Source: Flavobacterium limnosediminis JC2902 (lineage in GTDB: Bacteria; Bacteroidota; Bacteroidia; Flavobacteriales; Flavobacteriaceae). Taken from it: a DNA stretch of 64,000 nt. The notes beneath the pieces are model-generated. The model was not told where the DNA came from. It was given only the letters and a program-made list of their open reading frames with translations, and ran no database searches. A program made the position numbers and the translations under genes. Shown here one piece after another: positions 1 through 7,070 of the stretch (its first letter is position 1; every line of letters begins with the position of its first letter). The DNA lies in contig NZ_AVGG01000001.1 of the NCBI RefSeq assembly GCF_000498535.1, forward strand, positions 310,001-374,000, written 5' to 3'.

Positions 1-1172
1 GCAGTCGTAATCAACTTTGCAATCATGGAATCGTAATTCGACGGAATCGTGTACCCTGCATAAACATGGGTATCCAAACGAACTCCGTGTCCTCCCGGCG
101 CATGTAAAACCGTGATTTTACCCGGAGACGGACGGAAATCATTGTAAGGATCTTCCGCATTGATACGACATTCTATAGAATGTAATTGCGGCAAATAGTT
201 TTTACCTGAAATCGGAATTCCGGCAGCTACCATAATTTGCTCACGGATCAAGTCATAATCAATAACCTGCTCAGTAATCGGGTGCTCTACCTGAATACGC
301 GTGTTCATTTCCATGAAGTAGAAGTTTCTGTGTTTGTCCACTAAGAACTCAACAGTACCTGCTCCTTCGTATTTAATGAATTCGGCAGCTTTTACAGCAG
401 CTTCACCCATTTTCTCACGCAATTCGTCCGTCATGAACGGAGAAGGCGTTTCTTCAGTTAGTTTTTGGTGACGACGTTGTACCGAGCAATCTCTCTCCGA
501 AAGGTGACAGGCTTTACCGTAAGCATCACCCACAATCTGAATTTCGATGTGGCGCGGTTCTTCGATTAATTTCTCCATGTACATACCGTCATTTCCGAAA
601 GCAGCTGCTGCTTCCTGACGAGCACTTTCCCAAGCTTTCAGTAATTCTTCGGCTTTCCATACGGCACGCATTCCTTTACCACCACCTCCGGCAGTTGCTT
701 TCAGCATCACGGGATACCCCATCTCTACAGCTAATTTCTGCGTTTGCGCGTAATCTGCCAACAATCCGTCAGAACCCGGTACACATGGAACTCCTGCTGC
801 TTTCATTGTAGCTTTTGCAGAAGCTTTGTCTCCCATTCTGTCAATCATTTCAGGAGAAGCGCCAATAAATTTAATATTGTGCTCCTGACAGATTTTAGAG
901 AATTTAGCATTCTCGGAAAGGAAACCGTAACCTGGGTGAATTGCATCTGCATTGGTAATTTCTGCAGCGGCAATGATATTTGACATCTTTAAATAGGAAA
1001 GGTTACTTGGTGCCGGTCCGATACAAACTGCTTCGTCAGCAAACTTAACGTGCAAGCTTTCTGCATCAACAGTGGAATAAACCGCTACCGTTTTGATTCC
1101 CATTTCTCTACAGGTTCTGATAATACGAAGTGCAATCTCTCCCCTGTTTGCGATTAATATTTTTTTAAACAT
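1..1172 (-). CDS. accC: Acetyl-CoA carboxylase, biotin carboxylase subunit (3' end outside window)
   Basis: Carboxylates biotin on the carrier protein AccB using ATP and bicarbonate, the first half-reaction of malonyl-CoA synthesis. About 390 codons are visible, starting [14 protein letters not shown]; the C-terminal part lies beyond base 1, so the gene is partial. Visible motifs are the ATP-grasp glycine loop ([11 protein letters not shown]), the [12 protein letters not shown] segment and the catalytic [14 protein letters not shown] segment. It follows accB on the same strand after 93 bases containing a heptanucleotide repeat. Family assignment is certain; whether the gene is intact downstream cannot be seen. 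Confidence 0.97.
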   Translation of the reverse strand, partial: MFKKILIANRGEIALRIIRTCREMGIKTVAVYSTVDAESLHVKFADEAVCIGPAPSNLSYLKMSNIIAAAEITNADAIHPGYGFLSENAKFSKICQEHNIKFIGASPEMIDRMGDKASAKATMKAAGVPCVPGSDGLLADYAQTQKLAVEMGYPVMLKATAGGGGKGMRAVWKAEELLKAWESARQEAAAAFGNDGMYMEKLIEEPRHIEIQIVGDAYGKACHLSERDCSVQRRHQKLTEETPSPFMTDELREKMGEAAVKAAEFIKYEGAGTVEFLVDKHRNFYFMEMNTRIQVEHPITEQVIDYDLIREQIMVAAGIPISGKNYLPQLHSIECRINAEDPYNDFRPSPGKITVLHAPGGHGVRLDTHVYAGYTIPSNYDSMIAKLITT

Positions 1173-1232
1173 AATATTCAATTAGATAATTAGACAATGT
1201 GTCCATTAGACAATTAAGATGAAGGAAGAAAA

Positions 1233-1267
1233 ACTTCTAACTTCTAACTTCTAACTTCTAACTTCTT
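1233..1267. repeat. Heptanucleotide tandem repeat (ACTTCTA, almost five copies) between accB and accC
   Basis: Four perfect copies of ACTTCTA plus a six-base partial copy abut the accB stop codon (1266-1268). The rest of the accB-accC spacer also holds the imperfectly repeated string TTAGACAATT. No coding role is visible. It resembles other short tandem repeats found in leaders elsewhere in this window. Confidence 0.9.
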
Positions 1268-1748
1268 ATGATGGATCTACTAAGAATAATGGCTGATCGA
1301 ATTCTACCGGAGAAGCGTCATCCACTAAAATTTTAACGATTTTTCCAGAAATTTCCGCTTCGATTTCGTTGAATAATTTCATTGCTTCAATTACGCAAAC
1401 TACATCTCCTTTAGAAATTGTACTTCCCACTTCAACAAACATCGGTTTATCCGGAGATGGTTTTCTGTAGAAAGTACCAATCATTGGTGACTTGATCGTG
1501 ATGTATTTTGAATTTTCGTCTGCTGCAGGAGTAGCTGCTGCTGGTGCAACCGGTGCTGCCGCTGCCGCAACTGGTGCTGCAACATGAGGCATCGCCTGCA
1601 TAGGCATTTGCTGAATATATGTTGTTTCAGCTGCTCCGGCTTCAGTGGTTTTGATGGTGATTTTAAAATCATCCATTTCTAATTTTACTTCTGTAGCACC
1701 TGATTTTGCTACAAATTTGATTAGGTTTTGAATTTCTCTGATATCCAT
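1266..1748 (-). CDS. accB: Biotin carboxyl carrier protein of acetyl-CoA carboxylase
   Basis: Carries the carboxybiotin between AccC and the carboxyltransferase. The 160-residue protein has an N-terminal helical region, a flexible Ala/Pro/Met-rich linker (about residues 45-77) and a C-terminal biotinyl domain with EAMKLFNE, whose Lys124 is the expected biotinylation site. Length is normal for the family. It lies between fabH (26 bases upstream) and accC, in the same direction, consistent with one fatty-acid operon. Confidence 0.97.
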   Translation of the reverse strand: MDIREIQNLIKFVAKSGATEVKLEMDDFKITIKTTEAGAAETTYIQQMPMQAMPHVAAPVAAAAAPVAPAAATPAADENSKYITIKSPMIGTFYRKPSPDKPMFVEVGSTISKGDVVCVIEAMKLFNEIEAEISGKIVKILVDDASPVEFDQPLFLVDPS

Positions 1749-1774
1749 ACTATTCTAAATTTGGTTTTGTTTGT

Positions 1775-2773
1775 TTATTGTTTGTTATAGGCCCATTTCA
1801 GATAGACAGCTCCCCATGTGAAACCGCCTCCGAAGGCTGCAAAAATAATATTATCTCCTTTTTTCAACTGACTTTCAAAATCACTCAACAACAATGGTAA
1901 AGTTGCCGAAGTGGTATTCCCGTATTTCTGAATGTTGATTAAGACTTTTTCCTCATCAAGACCCATTCGGTTAGCCGTTGCATCAATAATTCGCTTATTA
2001 GCCTGATGTGCCACTAACCAGTTTACATCGTCTTTAGACAAATTATTACGTTCCATGATTTTCTCACTTACATCAGCCATTCCTGAAACTGCATATTTGA
2101 ATACTGTTTTTCCGTCTTGGAACACATAATGTTGTTTGTTTTTAACCGTTTCTTCCGAAGCCGGTAAAATAGAACCACCTGCATCGATTTTAAGAAATTC
2201 TCTTCCTATACCGTCGCTTCTCAAAAACTCATCCTGAAACCCTAATCCTTCTGTGTTAGGTTCAAACAATACAGCTCCGGCGCCATCTCCAAAGATGATG
2301 CAGGTCGCTCTGTCGGTATAATCGATGATGGAAGACATTTTGTCGGCGCCAATTAAAAGGACTTTTTTGTAACGTCCTGATTCAATATAGGCGGATGCGG
2401 TTGAGATTCCGTATAGGAAACTTGAACATGCTGCGTGAAGATCGTAAGCAAAAGCATTTACGGCTCCAATTTGAGTGGCAACATACACTCCTGTAGAAGC
2501 AACCGGCATATCCGGCGTTGCGGTAGCCATGATTACCAAATCGATATCTTTAGGATCGATTCCTGCTTTTTCGATAAGGTTTTGTGCTGCTTTTATAGCC
2601 ATGAAAGAAGTTCCTTGTCCTTCTTCCTTAAGCATTCTTCTTTCTTTAATTCCGGTACGAGAGGTAATCCATTCATCATTCGTATCCACCATAGTTTCCA
2701 GCACTTGGTTTGATAAAACAAAGTCCGGAACATAGGCTCCCACTGCTGTAATAGCGGCTGATATTTTATTCAT
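1775..2773 (-). CDS. fabH: 3-oxoacyl-ACP synthase III
   Basis: Starts fatty-acid synthesis by condensing an acyl-CoA primer with malonyl-ACP. The 332-residue protein has the thiolase fold with catalytic Cys116 in AACSSFLYG, the His of VAHQANKR and the Asn of KYGNTTSA. Length is normal. It lies downstream of rpmF and yceD and upstream of accB. The 163-base spacer to rpmF contains an apparent terminator (2886-2917), so fabH may depend on read-through or on its own promoter, for which I see no clear TAnnTTTG box. Confidence 0.97.
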   Translation of the reverse strand: MNKISAAITAVGAYVPDFVLSNQVLETMVDTNDEWITSRTGIKERRMLKEEGQGTSFMAIKAAQNLIEKAGIDPKDIDLVIMATATPDMPVASTGVYVATQIGAVNAFAYDLHAACSSFLYGISTASAYIESGRYKKVLLIGADKMSSIIDYTDRATCIIFGDGAGAVLFEPNTEGLGFQDEFLRSDGIGREFLKIDAGGSILPASEETVKNKQHYVFQDGKTVFKYAVSGMADVSEKIMERNNLSKDDVNWLVAHQANKRIIDATANRMGLDEEKVLINIQKYGNTTSATLPLLLSDFESQLKKGDNIIFAAFGGGFTWGAVYLKWAYNKQ

Positions 2774-2885
2774 AAAAGTTGTATTTTTCTTCCTGAAAAT
2801 GTGACTTCAAAAAGTGGTTGAAATTACAAAAAAAATCCCAAACCAATATTCTTTTATCCCTACTTAATTTATTTCCAATAGGTTT

Positions 2886-2917
2886 TAAAAAAAAAACCCC
2901 CACACAGTGAGAGTTTT
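2886..2917 (-). terminator. Hairpin plus T tract between rpmF and fabH
   Basis: On the minus strand an 11-bp stem (AAAACTCTCAC pairing with GTGGGGGTTTT, two G-U pairs) with a TGT loop is followed by about ten Ts. It sits 20 bases after the rpmF stop and upstream of fabH, so it should end or attenuate transcription within the cluster. Confidence 0.7.
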
Positions 2918-2936
2918 CTCTATTCTTTTTTTCGGA

Positions 2937-3131
2937 TTATGCCTCCGCTACTTGTTTGTCAATAACAACTTGACCTCTGTAGTACATTTTACCTTCATGC
3001 CAGTAAGCTCTGTGGTATAAATGCGCTTCTCCTGTTATAGGACATGTTGCAATTTGAGGAGTTGTCGCTTTATAATGCGTTCTTCTCTTATCTCTTCTTG
3101 TTTTCGAGGTTTTTCTCTTAGGATGTGCCAT
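2937..3131 (-). CDS. rpmF: 50S ribosomal protein L32
   Basis: Small basic large-subunit protein, 64 residues, starting [16 protein letters not shown] after the Met, the standard L32 N-terminus. Only one Cys is present ([10 protein letters not shown]), so the four-cysteine zinc ribbon of some L32 proteins is missing. It follows yceD by 9 bases, the widely conserved yceD-rpmF pair, and precedes fabH as in many bacteria. Confidence 0.97.
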   Translation of the reverse strand: MAHPKRKTSKTRRDKRRTHYKATTPQIATCPITGEAHLYHRAYWHEGKMYYRGQVVIDKQVAEA

Positions 3132-3140
3132 CTTACTATA

Positions 3141-3680
3141 TTATTTATCCGTTAATAGTTGTTTTAATTTATCCCAACGGGGATCAATATTTTCTTCTTC
3201 TTTTTCCTTAAATTGTTCTTTTGGAGCCAATTCATCTAATTTCTGAATCGCTTCCGAATCCAAAGTACCGTCTTTAACGCCCGGATGAATCCTTTTGGTC
3301 GGTACAGACAATACAATCATTTCATAGATATACTGAGCCACATCAACCTGGAATTCTCCGTGAGGCAAAATCAGTAATTCATCATTCTCATTATTAAAAG
3401 CATCCCCGAATTTTACGAATAAATTCAGCTTTCCTTTTATTGGTAAATCGAATTCCTCACCGGTCAAATCACAAGGCACATTGATTGTTCCTTTGTGTTT
3501 AAAAGCAAGTTCAAGCATCGTGCTCTTCTTATCGAAAACCAACTCCACTTTGACATTGACGTCGTTATATTCGTCAAATTCAAAGCCCTCAAAGAACTTT
3601 TTATCTATTTGATAATCAAACTGATGTTTCCCCAACTTTAATCCCACAAACGGAATTAAAAAATCTTTCTGAATATTCAT
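3141..3680 (-). CDS. DUF177 (YceD-like) protein, large-subunit rRNA accumulation factor family
   Basis: A 179-residue acidic protein with no membrane segment. The core (about residues 60-130, with CDLTGEEFDLPIKG) and its place directly before rpmF identify the DUF177/YceD family, whose bacterial members are implicated in 23S rRNA accumulation. It is the first gene of the cluster and sits downstream of a strong promoter. The C-terminus is rich in Lys and Glu and ends with NIDPRWDKLKQLL, typical of the family. Molecular function is known only from relatives. Confidence 0.85.
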   Translation of the reverse strand: MNIQKDFLIPFVGLKLGKHQFDYQIDKKFFEGFEFDEYNDVNVKVELVFDKKSTMLELAFKHKGTINVPCDLTGEEFDLPIKGKLNLFVKFGDAFNNENDELLILPHGEFQVDVAQYIYEMIVLSVPTKRIHPGVKDGTLDSEAIQKLDELAPKEQFKEKEEENIDPRWDKLKQLLTDK

Positions 3681-3699
3681 ACCAACAGTTTTGAGCGTG

Positions 3700-3728
3700 C
3701 AAAGATATAAAATTATTGTAAATTCAAA
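3700..3728 (-). promoter_or_regulatory. Promoter of the yceD-rpmF-fabH-accBC cluster
   Basis: On the minus strand TTTG (3725-3728) is followed after 17 bases by TATCTTTG (3700-3707). This matches the Bacteroidetes primary sigma consensus TTTG...TAnnTTTG. The start codon of yceD is 19 bases downstream of the box. Confidence 0.75.
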
Positions 3729-3750
3729 CGAGTTGTAAACATTTTTTTGT

Positions 3751-4800
3751 TTATAACTGTTTTTGCTTTGTTTTTAAGGGGTTTTTCACCAACTCTTTGT
3801 ATTCGTTTCGGTTATGAAACACATCCAAAGCCAAATAAACCGCTTCTTTAAACGAATTGAAATCCGCTTCTCCTTTCCCTGCTATTTCGTAGGCAGTTCC
3901 ATGATCTGGCGACGTTCTTATCTTATTCAGTCCCGCCGTGTAATTCACTCCTTTTCCAAAAGACAGCGTCTTAAACGGGATCAACCCCTGATCGTGGTAA
4001 GCCGCGATAACCGCATCGTATTTCTCATACTGCCCCGATCCGAAGAAACTGTCGGCAGAATACGGTCCGAAAACCATGATTCCCTCATCAAAAAGTTTTT
4101 TCAGCGCCGGCTTGATTACTTCATCATCTTCCTTCCCAATCACGCCATGATCACCACAGTGCGGATTCAATCCCAACACCGCAATTTTTGGCTTTGTAAT
4201 TCCAAAATCCTGAATAAGCGTCTTATTTATAGTTTCCAACTTGGTTCGAATCAACGCTTCTGTTAAATGTCCCGAAACTTCATTCACCGGAACATGATCG
4301 GTTAACAGTCCGACACGCAGAGTATCCTGAACCATTAACATCAAGGCATCACCTTCAAGTTCCTGATTCAGATAATCCGTATGACCGGGAAAGTGAAATT
4401 CTTCCGATTGTATATTGTATTTATTAATAGGGGCCGTTACCAAAACATCAATCAATCCGTCTTTCAACGCCTGAGTTGCAGCGGTAAATGACTTAATTGC
4501 ATATTTCCCAACAGCTTCATCATTCACACCGAATTGCAGGTTCACACCTTCACGCCAAATATTCAGCACATTGATTTTACCGAATACCAACTGATCCAGC
4601 CTGTCGATGCCGTGCAAATTAGACTCTAAATTCAGCGTTTTCTTAAGAAACGAAAGAATTTTGACATTCCCGAAAATAACCGGCGTGCAAAGCTCAAGCA
4701 TACGGATATCTTCGAAAGTTTTTAAAATCACTTCGCTACCGATACCGTTCAAATCACCGATGGAAATCCCTACAATAATATTTTCTGCTTTTTTAACCAT
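3751..4800 (-). CDS. pdxA: 4-hydroxythreonine-4-phosphate dehydrogenase
   Basis: NAD-dependent oxidation of 4-phosphohydroxy-L-threonine in the DXP-dependent pathway to pyridoxal phosphate. The 349-residue protein carries the metal-binding His segments FPGHTDYL and AAYHDQGLIPFK and the GLNPHCGDHG loop. It is divergent from ribE, with a 57-base shared promoter region. The short Lys/Gln-rich tail (KTKQKQL) is not conserved in the family. Confidence 0.96.
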   Translation of the reverse strand: MVKKAENIIVGISIGDLNGIGSEVILKTFEDIRMLELCTPVIFGNVKILSFLKKTLNLESNLHGIDRLDQLVFGKINVLNIWREGVNLQFGVNDEAVGKYAIKSFTAATQALKDGLIDVLVTAPINKYNIQSEEFHFPGHTDYLNQELEGDALMLMVQDTLRVGLLTDHVPVNEVSGHLTEALIRTKLETINKTLIQDFGITKPKIAVLGLNPHCGDHGVIGKEDDEVIKPALKKLFDEGIMVFGPYSADSFFGSGQYEKYDAVIAAYHDQGLIPFKTLSFGKGVNYTAGLNKIRTSPDHGTAYEIAGKGEADFNSFKEAVYLALDVFHNRNEYKELVKNPLKTKQKQL

Positions 4801-4820
4801 GCTGACTAGTTATTTATTCC

Positions 4821-4842
4821 TAATTTTGGATATGCAAATTTA
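4821..4842. promoter_or_regulatory. Back-to-back -7 boxes for ribE (+) and pdxA (-)
   Basis: TAATTTTG at 4821-4828 reads toward ribE. TAAATTTG at 4835-4842 reads on the minus strand toward pdxA. Neither has an obvious TTG at the usual spacing. The boxes are separated by only 6 bases, so the two polymerases would compete for the same DNA. Confidence 0.5.
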
Positions 4843-4857
4843 GCAAAATAAATACTT

Positions 4858-5448
4858 ATGTTTACAGGAATTATCGAAACTCTTGGAACTATTCAAGATA
4901 TTCGAAAAGAAGACAGCAATATTCACGTTACGGTAAACTCTTCCATTACCAGTGAATTAAAAATCGACCAAAGCGTAGCACATAACGGCATCTGTTTAAC
5001 AGTCGTGGCCATCAAAAATGACACCTATACCGTTACTGCGATTAAAGAAACTATCGAAAAAACAAATTTAGGCGATTGGCGCATTGGCGATGTGGTAAAC
5101 ATAGAACGCGCCATGAAATTAGGCGATCGTCTGGACGGACACATTGTTCAGGGCCATGTAGACCAAACAGGCACCTGCAAAAACATTGAAGACGTCAGTG
5201 GAAGTATTTACTTTACCTTTGAATATGATAGTAATCTAAACAACATTACCATCGAAAAGGGATCCATCACCATAAACGGCGTAAGTTTGACCGTTGTGAA
5301 TTCAAAGAAAAACGAATTCAGTGTAGCAATAATCCCCTACACTTTGGAGCACACTAATTTTAAAAACTTTAAAATAGGTACAAAAATAAATCTGGAATTT
5401 GACGTTATCGGGAAATATGTCGCCCGATTACAAGAACTGAGACAATAA
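4858..5448 (+). CDS. ribE: Riboflavin synthase, alpha subunit
   Basis: Dismutates two 6,7-dimethyl-8-ribityllumazine molecules to riboflavin. The 196-residue protein consists of two lumazine-binding repeats. It starts MFTGIIETLGTI, and the first repeat contains NGICLTVV and the second NGVSLTVV. Length is normal. It is transcribed alone and ends in a bidirectional terminator shared with the small gene on the opposite strand. No FMN riboswitch is seen in the short leader. Confidence 0.96.
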   Translation: MFTGIIETLGTIQDIRKEDSNIHVTVNSSITSELKIDQSVAHNGICLTVVAIKNDTYTVTAIKETIEKTNLGDWRIGDVVNIERAMKLGDRLDGHIVQGHVDQTGTCKNIEDVSGSIYFTFEYDSNLNNITIEKGSITINGVSLTVVNSKKNEFSVAIIPYTLEHTNFKNFKIGTKINLEFDVIGKYVARLQELRQ

Positions 5449-5479
5449 AAAAGCTTCAAATTATTTTGAAGCTTTTTTT
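5447..5479. terminator. Bidirectional terminator between ribE and the PID-CTERM-like gene
   Basis: Perfect 10-bp stem AAGCTTCAAA/TTTGAAGCTT (5451-5460 and 5465-5474) with a 4-base loop, A tract on the left and T tract on the right, so it works for both convergent genes. The loop contains the stop codon of the minus-strand gene, and one arm encodes its last residues. Confidence 0.9.
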
Positions 5480-5673
5480 ATACTGCTATTTTTTATAAAA
5501 TAAAAGGCTAATCCAAGAGCACCTACTATAAGAACTCCCACTCCAGCATCAATCGGAATTCCCGGCGGTGTCGTTGGCGGTGGTGGGGGCGATGGCACGC
5601 TCTCAGCAAAAACTGCTGAAGCATTCAACAAGACTACCGCACTCATTAGTATTTTACGTAGGTTATTCTTCAT
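5461..5673 (-). CDS. Small PID-CTERM-like surface protein
   Basis: A 70-residue protein with a signal peptide (about residues 1-23, ending SAVFA), a Pro-rich stretch (PSPPPPPTTPPG), the tripeptide PID, one hydrophobic helix (about 43-60) and a basic tail. The layout GxPID, helix, basic tail matches the PID-CTERM sorting signal described for Bacteroidetes, which is thought to be handled by an exosortase-like enzyme. No exosortase gene is in the window. If the signal is cleaved, only about 20 Pro-rich residues remain, so the mature product would be a short peptide. Assignment is from motif layout only. Confidence 0.7.
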   Translation of the reverse strand: MKNNLRKILMSAVVLLNASAVFAESVPSPPPPPTTPPGIPIDAGVGVLIVGALGLAFYFIKNSSIKKASK

Positions 5674-5924
5674 GGTTGTAAAAATATAAAAATTAACTTC
5701 CCCACAAAAGGAAATCTAATGTTTTATCAAAATTTAATATTTAATTAAAACGTTATCGGATTAATTTCAATCTCATACACAATCCAGACATGCACCCCAT
5801 CATCGTTTAGACGAAAATAAAAATATTTTTCTGTTAAACAATATTTTTTTATCAAAAATCTTAATTTTTGTTATTTTAACAGAAAAAGCCCTCTTTGCAG
5901 AAGGCTTTTTCGTAATTATAATTG
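5674..5924. other. AT-rich intergenic stretch
   Basis: No coding sequence is visible. It contains an inverted repeat CTGTTAAA (5831-5838) / TTTAACAG (5875-5882) enclosing an AT-rich loop, and the terminator listed next. Confidence 0.5.
5884..5911 (-). terminator. Terminator downstream of the tRNA gene
   Basis: Stem AAAAAGCC/GGCTTTTT with a 12-base loop, beginning 13 bases after the tRNA 3' end on the minus strand and followed by Ts. Confidence 0.75.
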
Positions 5925-5998
5925 TGGTCCCACCTGGGCTCGAACCAGGGACCACCTGATTATGAGTCAGGTGCTCTAACCAACTGAGCTATAGGACC
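5925..5998 (-). tRNA. tRNA with anticodon CAT (Met, or Ile2 if lysidine-modified)
   Basis: A 74-base cloverleaf: acceptor GGTCCTA/TGGGACC, D arm with AGCTCAGTTGGTTAGAGC, anticodon stem CCTGA/TCAGG with loop CTCATAA, T arm with GGTTCGAGCC. The discriminator is A and CCA is not encoded. CAT fits elongator Met or the lysidine-modified Ile2; the sequence alone does not settle which. It is not the initiator type, since the three G-C pairs at the base of the anticodon stem are missing. Confidence 0.93.
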
Positions 5999-6044
5999 GG
6001 TTAAGAGGTTGCAATATTACTATTATTTTTTGTTCCGACAAAAA

Positions 6045-6449
6045 TTAATTCGGGTTTTCTTGGCATAATTCCACTAAAACACCATTTGTGCCTTTGGGAT
6101 GCAGAAAAGTAACCAGTTTATTGTCGGCCCCTTTTTTAGGCACTTCGTTCAACACCACGAACCCTTCCTGTTGTAAACGAGCGATTTCCGCAACGATATC
6201 TTCCACATCGAAGGCGATATGATGAATCCCTTCTCCTTTTCTCTCAATAAACTTCGCAATCGGACTTTCCGGATTGGTGGCTTCCAATAGTTCGATTTTA
6301 TTGGGACCGTTCATGAAAAAGGACGTTTTTACGCCTTCGCTTTCCACTTCTTCCTGTTTGTAGGCCGGTGCTCCGAATAATTTCTCAAAAATCAGGTTGG
6401 ACGCTTCCAAATCTTTTACCGCTATACCTATATGTTCTATTTTTCTCAT
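6045..6449 (-). CDS. mce: Methylmalonyl-CoA epimerase
   Basis: Interconverts (S)- and (R)-methylmalonyl-CoA. The 134-residue protein is made of two VOC/glyoxalase modules, with metal ligands in IEHIGIAVKDL, GIHHIAFDV and VLVELCQ. Length is normal. It stands alone between the tRNA and a spacer holding a repeat element. No mutase subunit is in the window. Confidence 0.92.
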   Translation of the reverse strand: MRKIEHIGIAVKDLEASNLIFEKLFGAPAYKQEEVESEGVKTSFFMNGPNKIELLEATNPESPIAKFIERKGEGIHHIAFDVEDIVAEIARLQQEGFVVLNEVPKKGADNKLVTFLHPKGTNGVLVELCQENPN

Positions 6450-6518
6450 GTTTTTTTTTATTGAACCGCAAAGTTCGCAAAGTTTTTACAATGTTTCCAA
6501 AAATTAAAATGGTTTTTC

Positions 6519-6600
6519 CCCTAGCCCTGATAGAGCGGATTAGCTCCCGTCTCGTTTCTTTTAACGAGATGGGACTATGAGCAAAAGCAGGAAAATGGAT
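6519..6600. repeat. Flavobacterial-type hairpin element, copy 1
   Basis: Begins CCTAGCCCTGATAGAGCGG and ends AGCAGGAAAATGGATC. In the middle is a 12-bp stem TCCCGTCTCGTT (6545-6556) / AACGAGATGGGA (6563-6574) with a 6-base loop. From memory this layout (CCTGATAG...GCGG, stem, AGCAGGAAA) recurs between genes in Flavobacterium genomes; I could not check this. A related copy lies at 11274-11371. It sits between mce and rbfA, outside both predicted transcripts unless mce starts far upstream. Confidence 0.6.
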
Positions 6601-6664
6601 CACAAAAAACCACTACCCATTCGCTCCTGCACGTTCACTCCTATATAATTAACTTAAAAAATCG

Positions 6665-6672
6665 TATTTTTG
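6665..6672 (+). promoter_or_regulatory. -7 box of rbfA, giving an almost leaderless transcript
   Basis: TATTTTTG matches TAnnTTTG and ends only 4 bases before the rbfA ATG (6677). Transcription starting about 5 bases after the box would begin at or next to the start codon. No clear TTG is seen at 17-23 bases upstream. Confidence 0.6.
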
Positions 6673-6676
6673 CAGC

Positions 6677-7069
6677 ATGGAAACAAACAGACAAAAAAAG
6701 ATAGGAACGGTTTTGCAAAAAGATTTAGTGGATATTTTGCAGGGAGAAGTGCGTAAAAACGGAATCAGCAATCTGATTATTTCTGTATCGAAAGTAAATG
6801 TAACCACCGATTTATCGGTTGCGAAAGTATATTTGAGTATTTTTCCGGTAGATAAAGGTCCGGAACTTTTGGCGGCGATTCGTACGAATACCCCACTGAT
6901 TAAACATGATTTAGCACAACGCGTGAAACAACAATTACGCCGTGTGCCGAATCTGACTTTTTACATCGATGACAGTTTAGACTATATCGAAAAAATTGAC
7001 ACCGCTTTAAAAGGCGAAGAAAACCCGATTGAAAACCGCGACCTTTTAGCCAAGAGAAAGAAATCGTAA
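6677..7069 (+). CDS. rbfA: Ribosome-binding factor A
   Basis: Assists 30S maturation at the 5' end of 16S rRNA. The 130-residue protein has the KH-like fold, starts METNRQKKIGTVLQKDL and contains the family segment RRVPNLTFYIDDSLDY. Length is normal. It is followed after one base by the permease gene, so the two are probably cotranscribed. There is almost no room for a leader behind the promoter box. Confidence 0.95.
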   Translation: METNRQKKIGTVLQKDLVDILQGEVRKNGISNLIISVSKVNVTTDLSVAKVYLSIFPVDKGPELLAAIRTNTPLIKHDLAQRVKQQLRRVPNLTFYIDDSLDYIEKIDTALKGEENPIENRDLLAKRKKS

Positions 7070-7070
7070 T

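Noticed and set aside
1183..1267. Tandem heptamers as a CRISPR array
   Set aside because: Units are 7 bases with no spacers, and no cas genes occur in the window.
5831..5882. Inverted repeat CTGTTAAA/TTTAACAG as a terminator or attachment site
   Set aside because: The 8-base arms enclose a 36-base AT-rich loop with no T-tract rule or integrase nearby; likely chance in AT-rich DNA.
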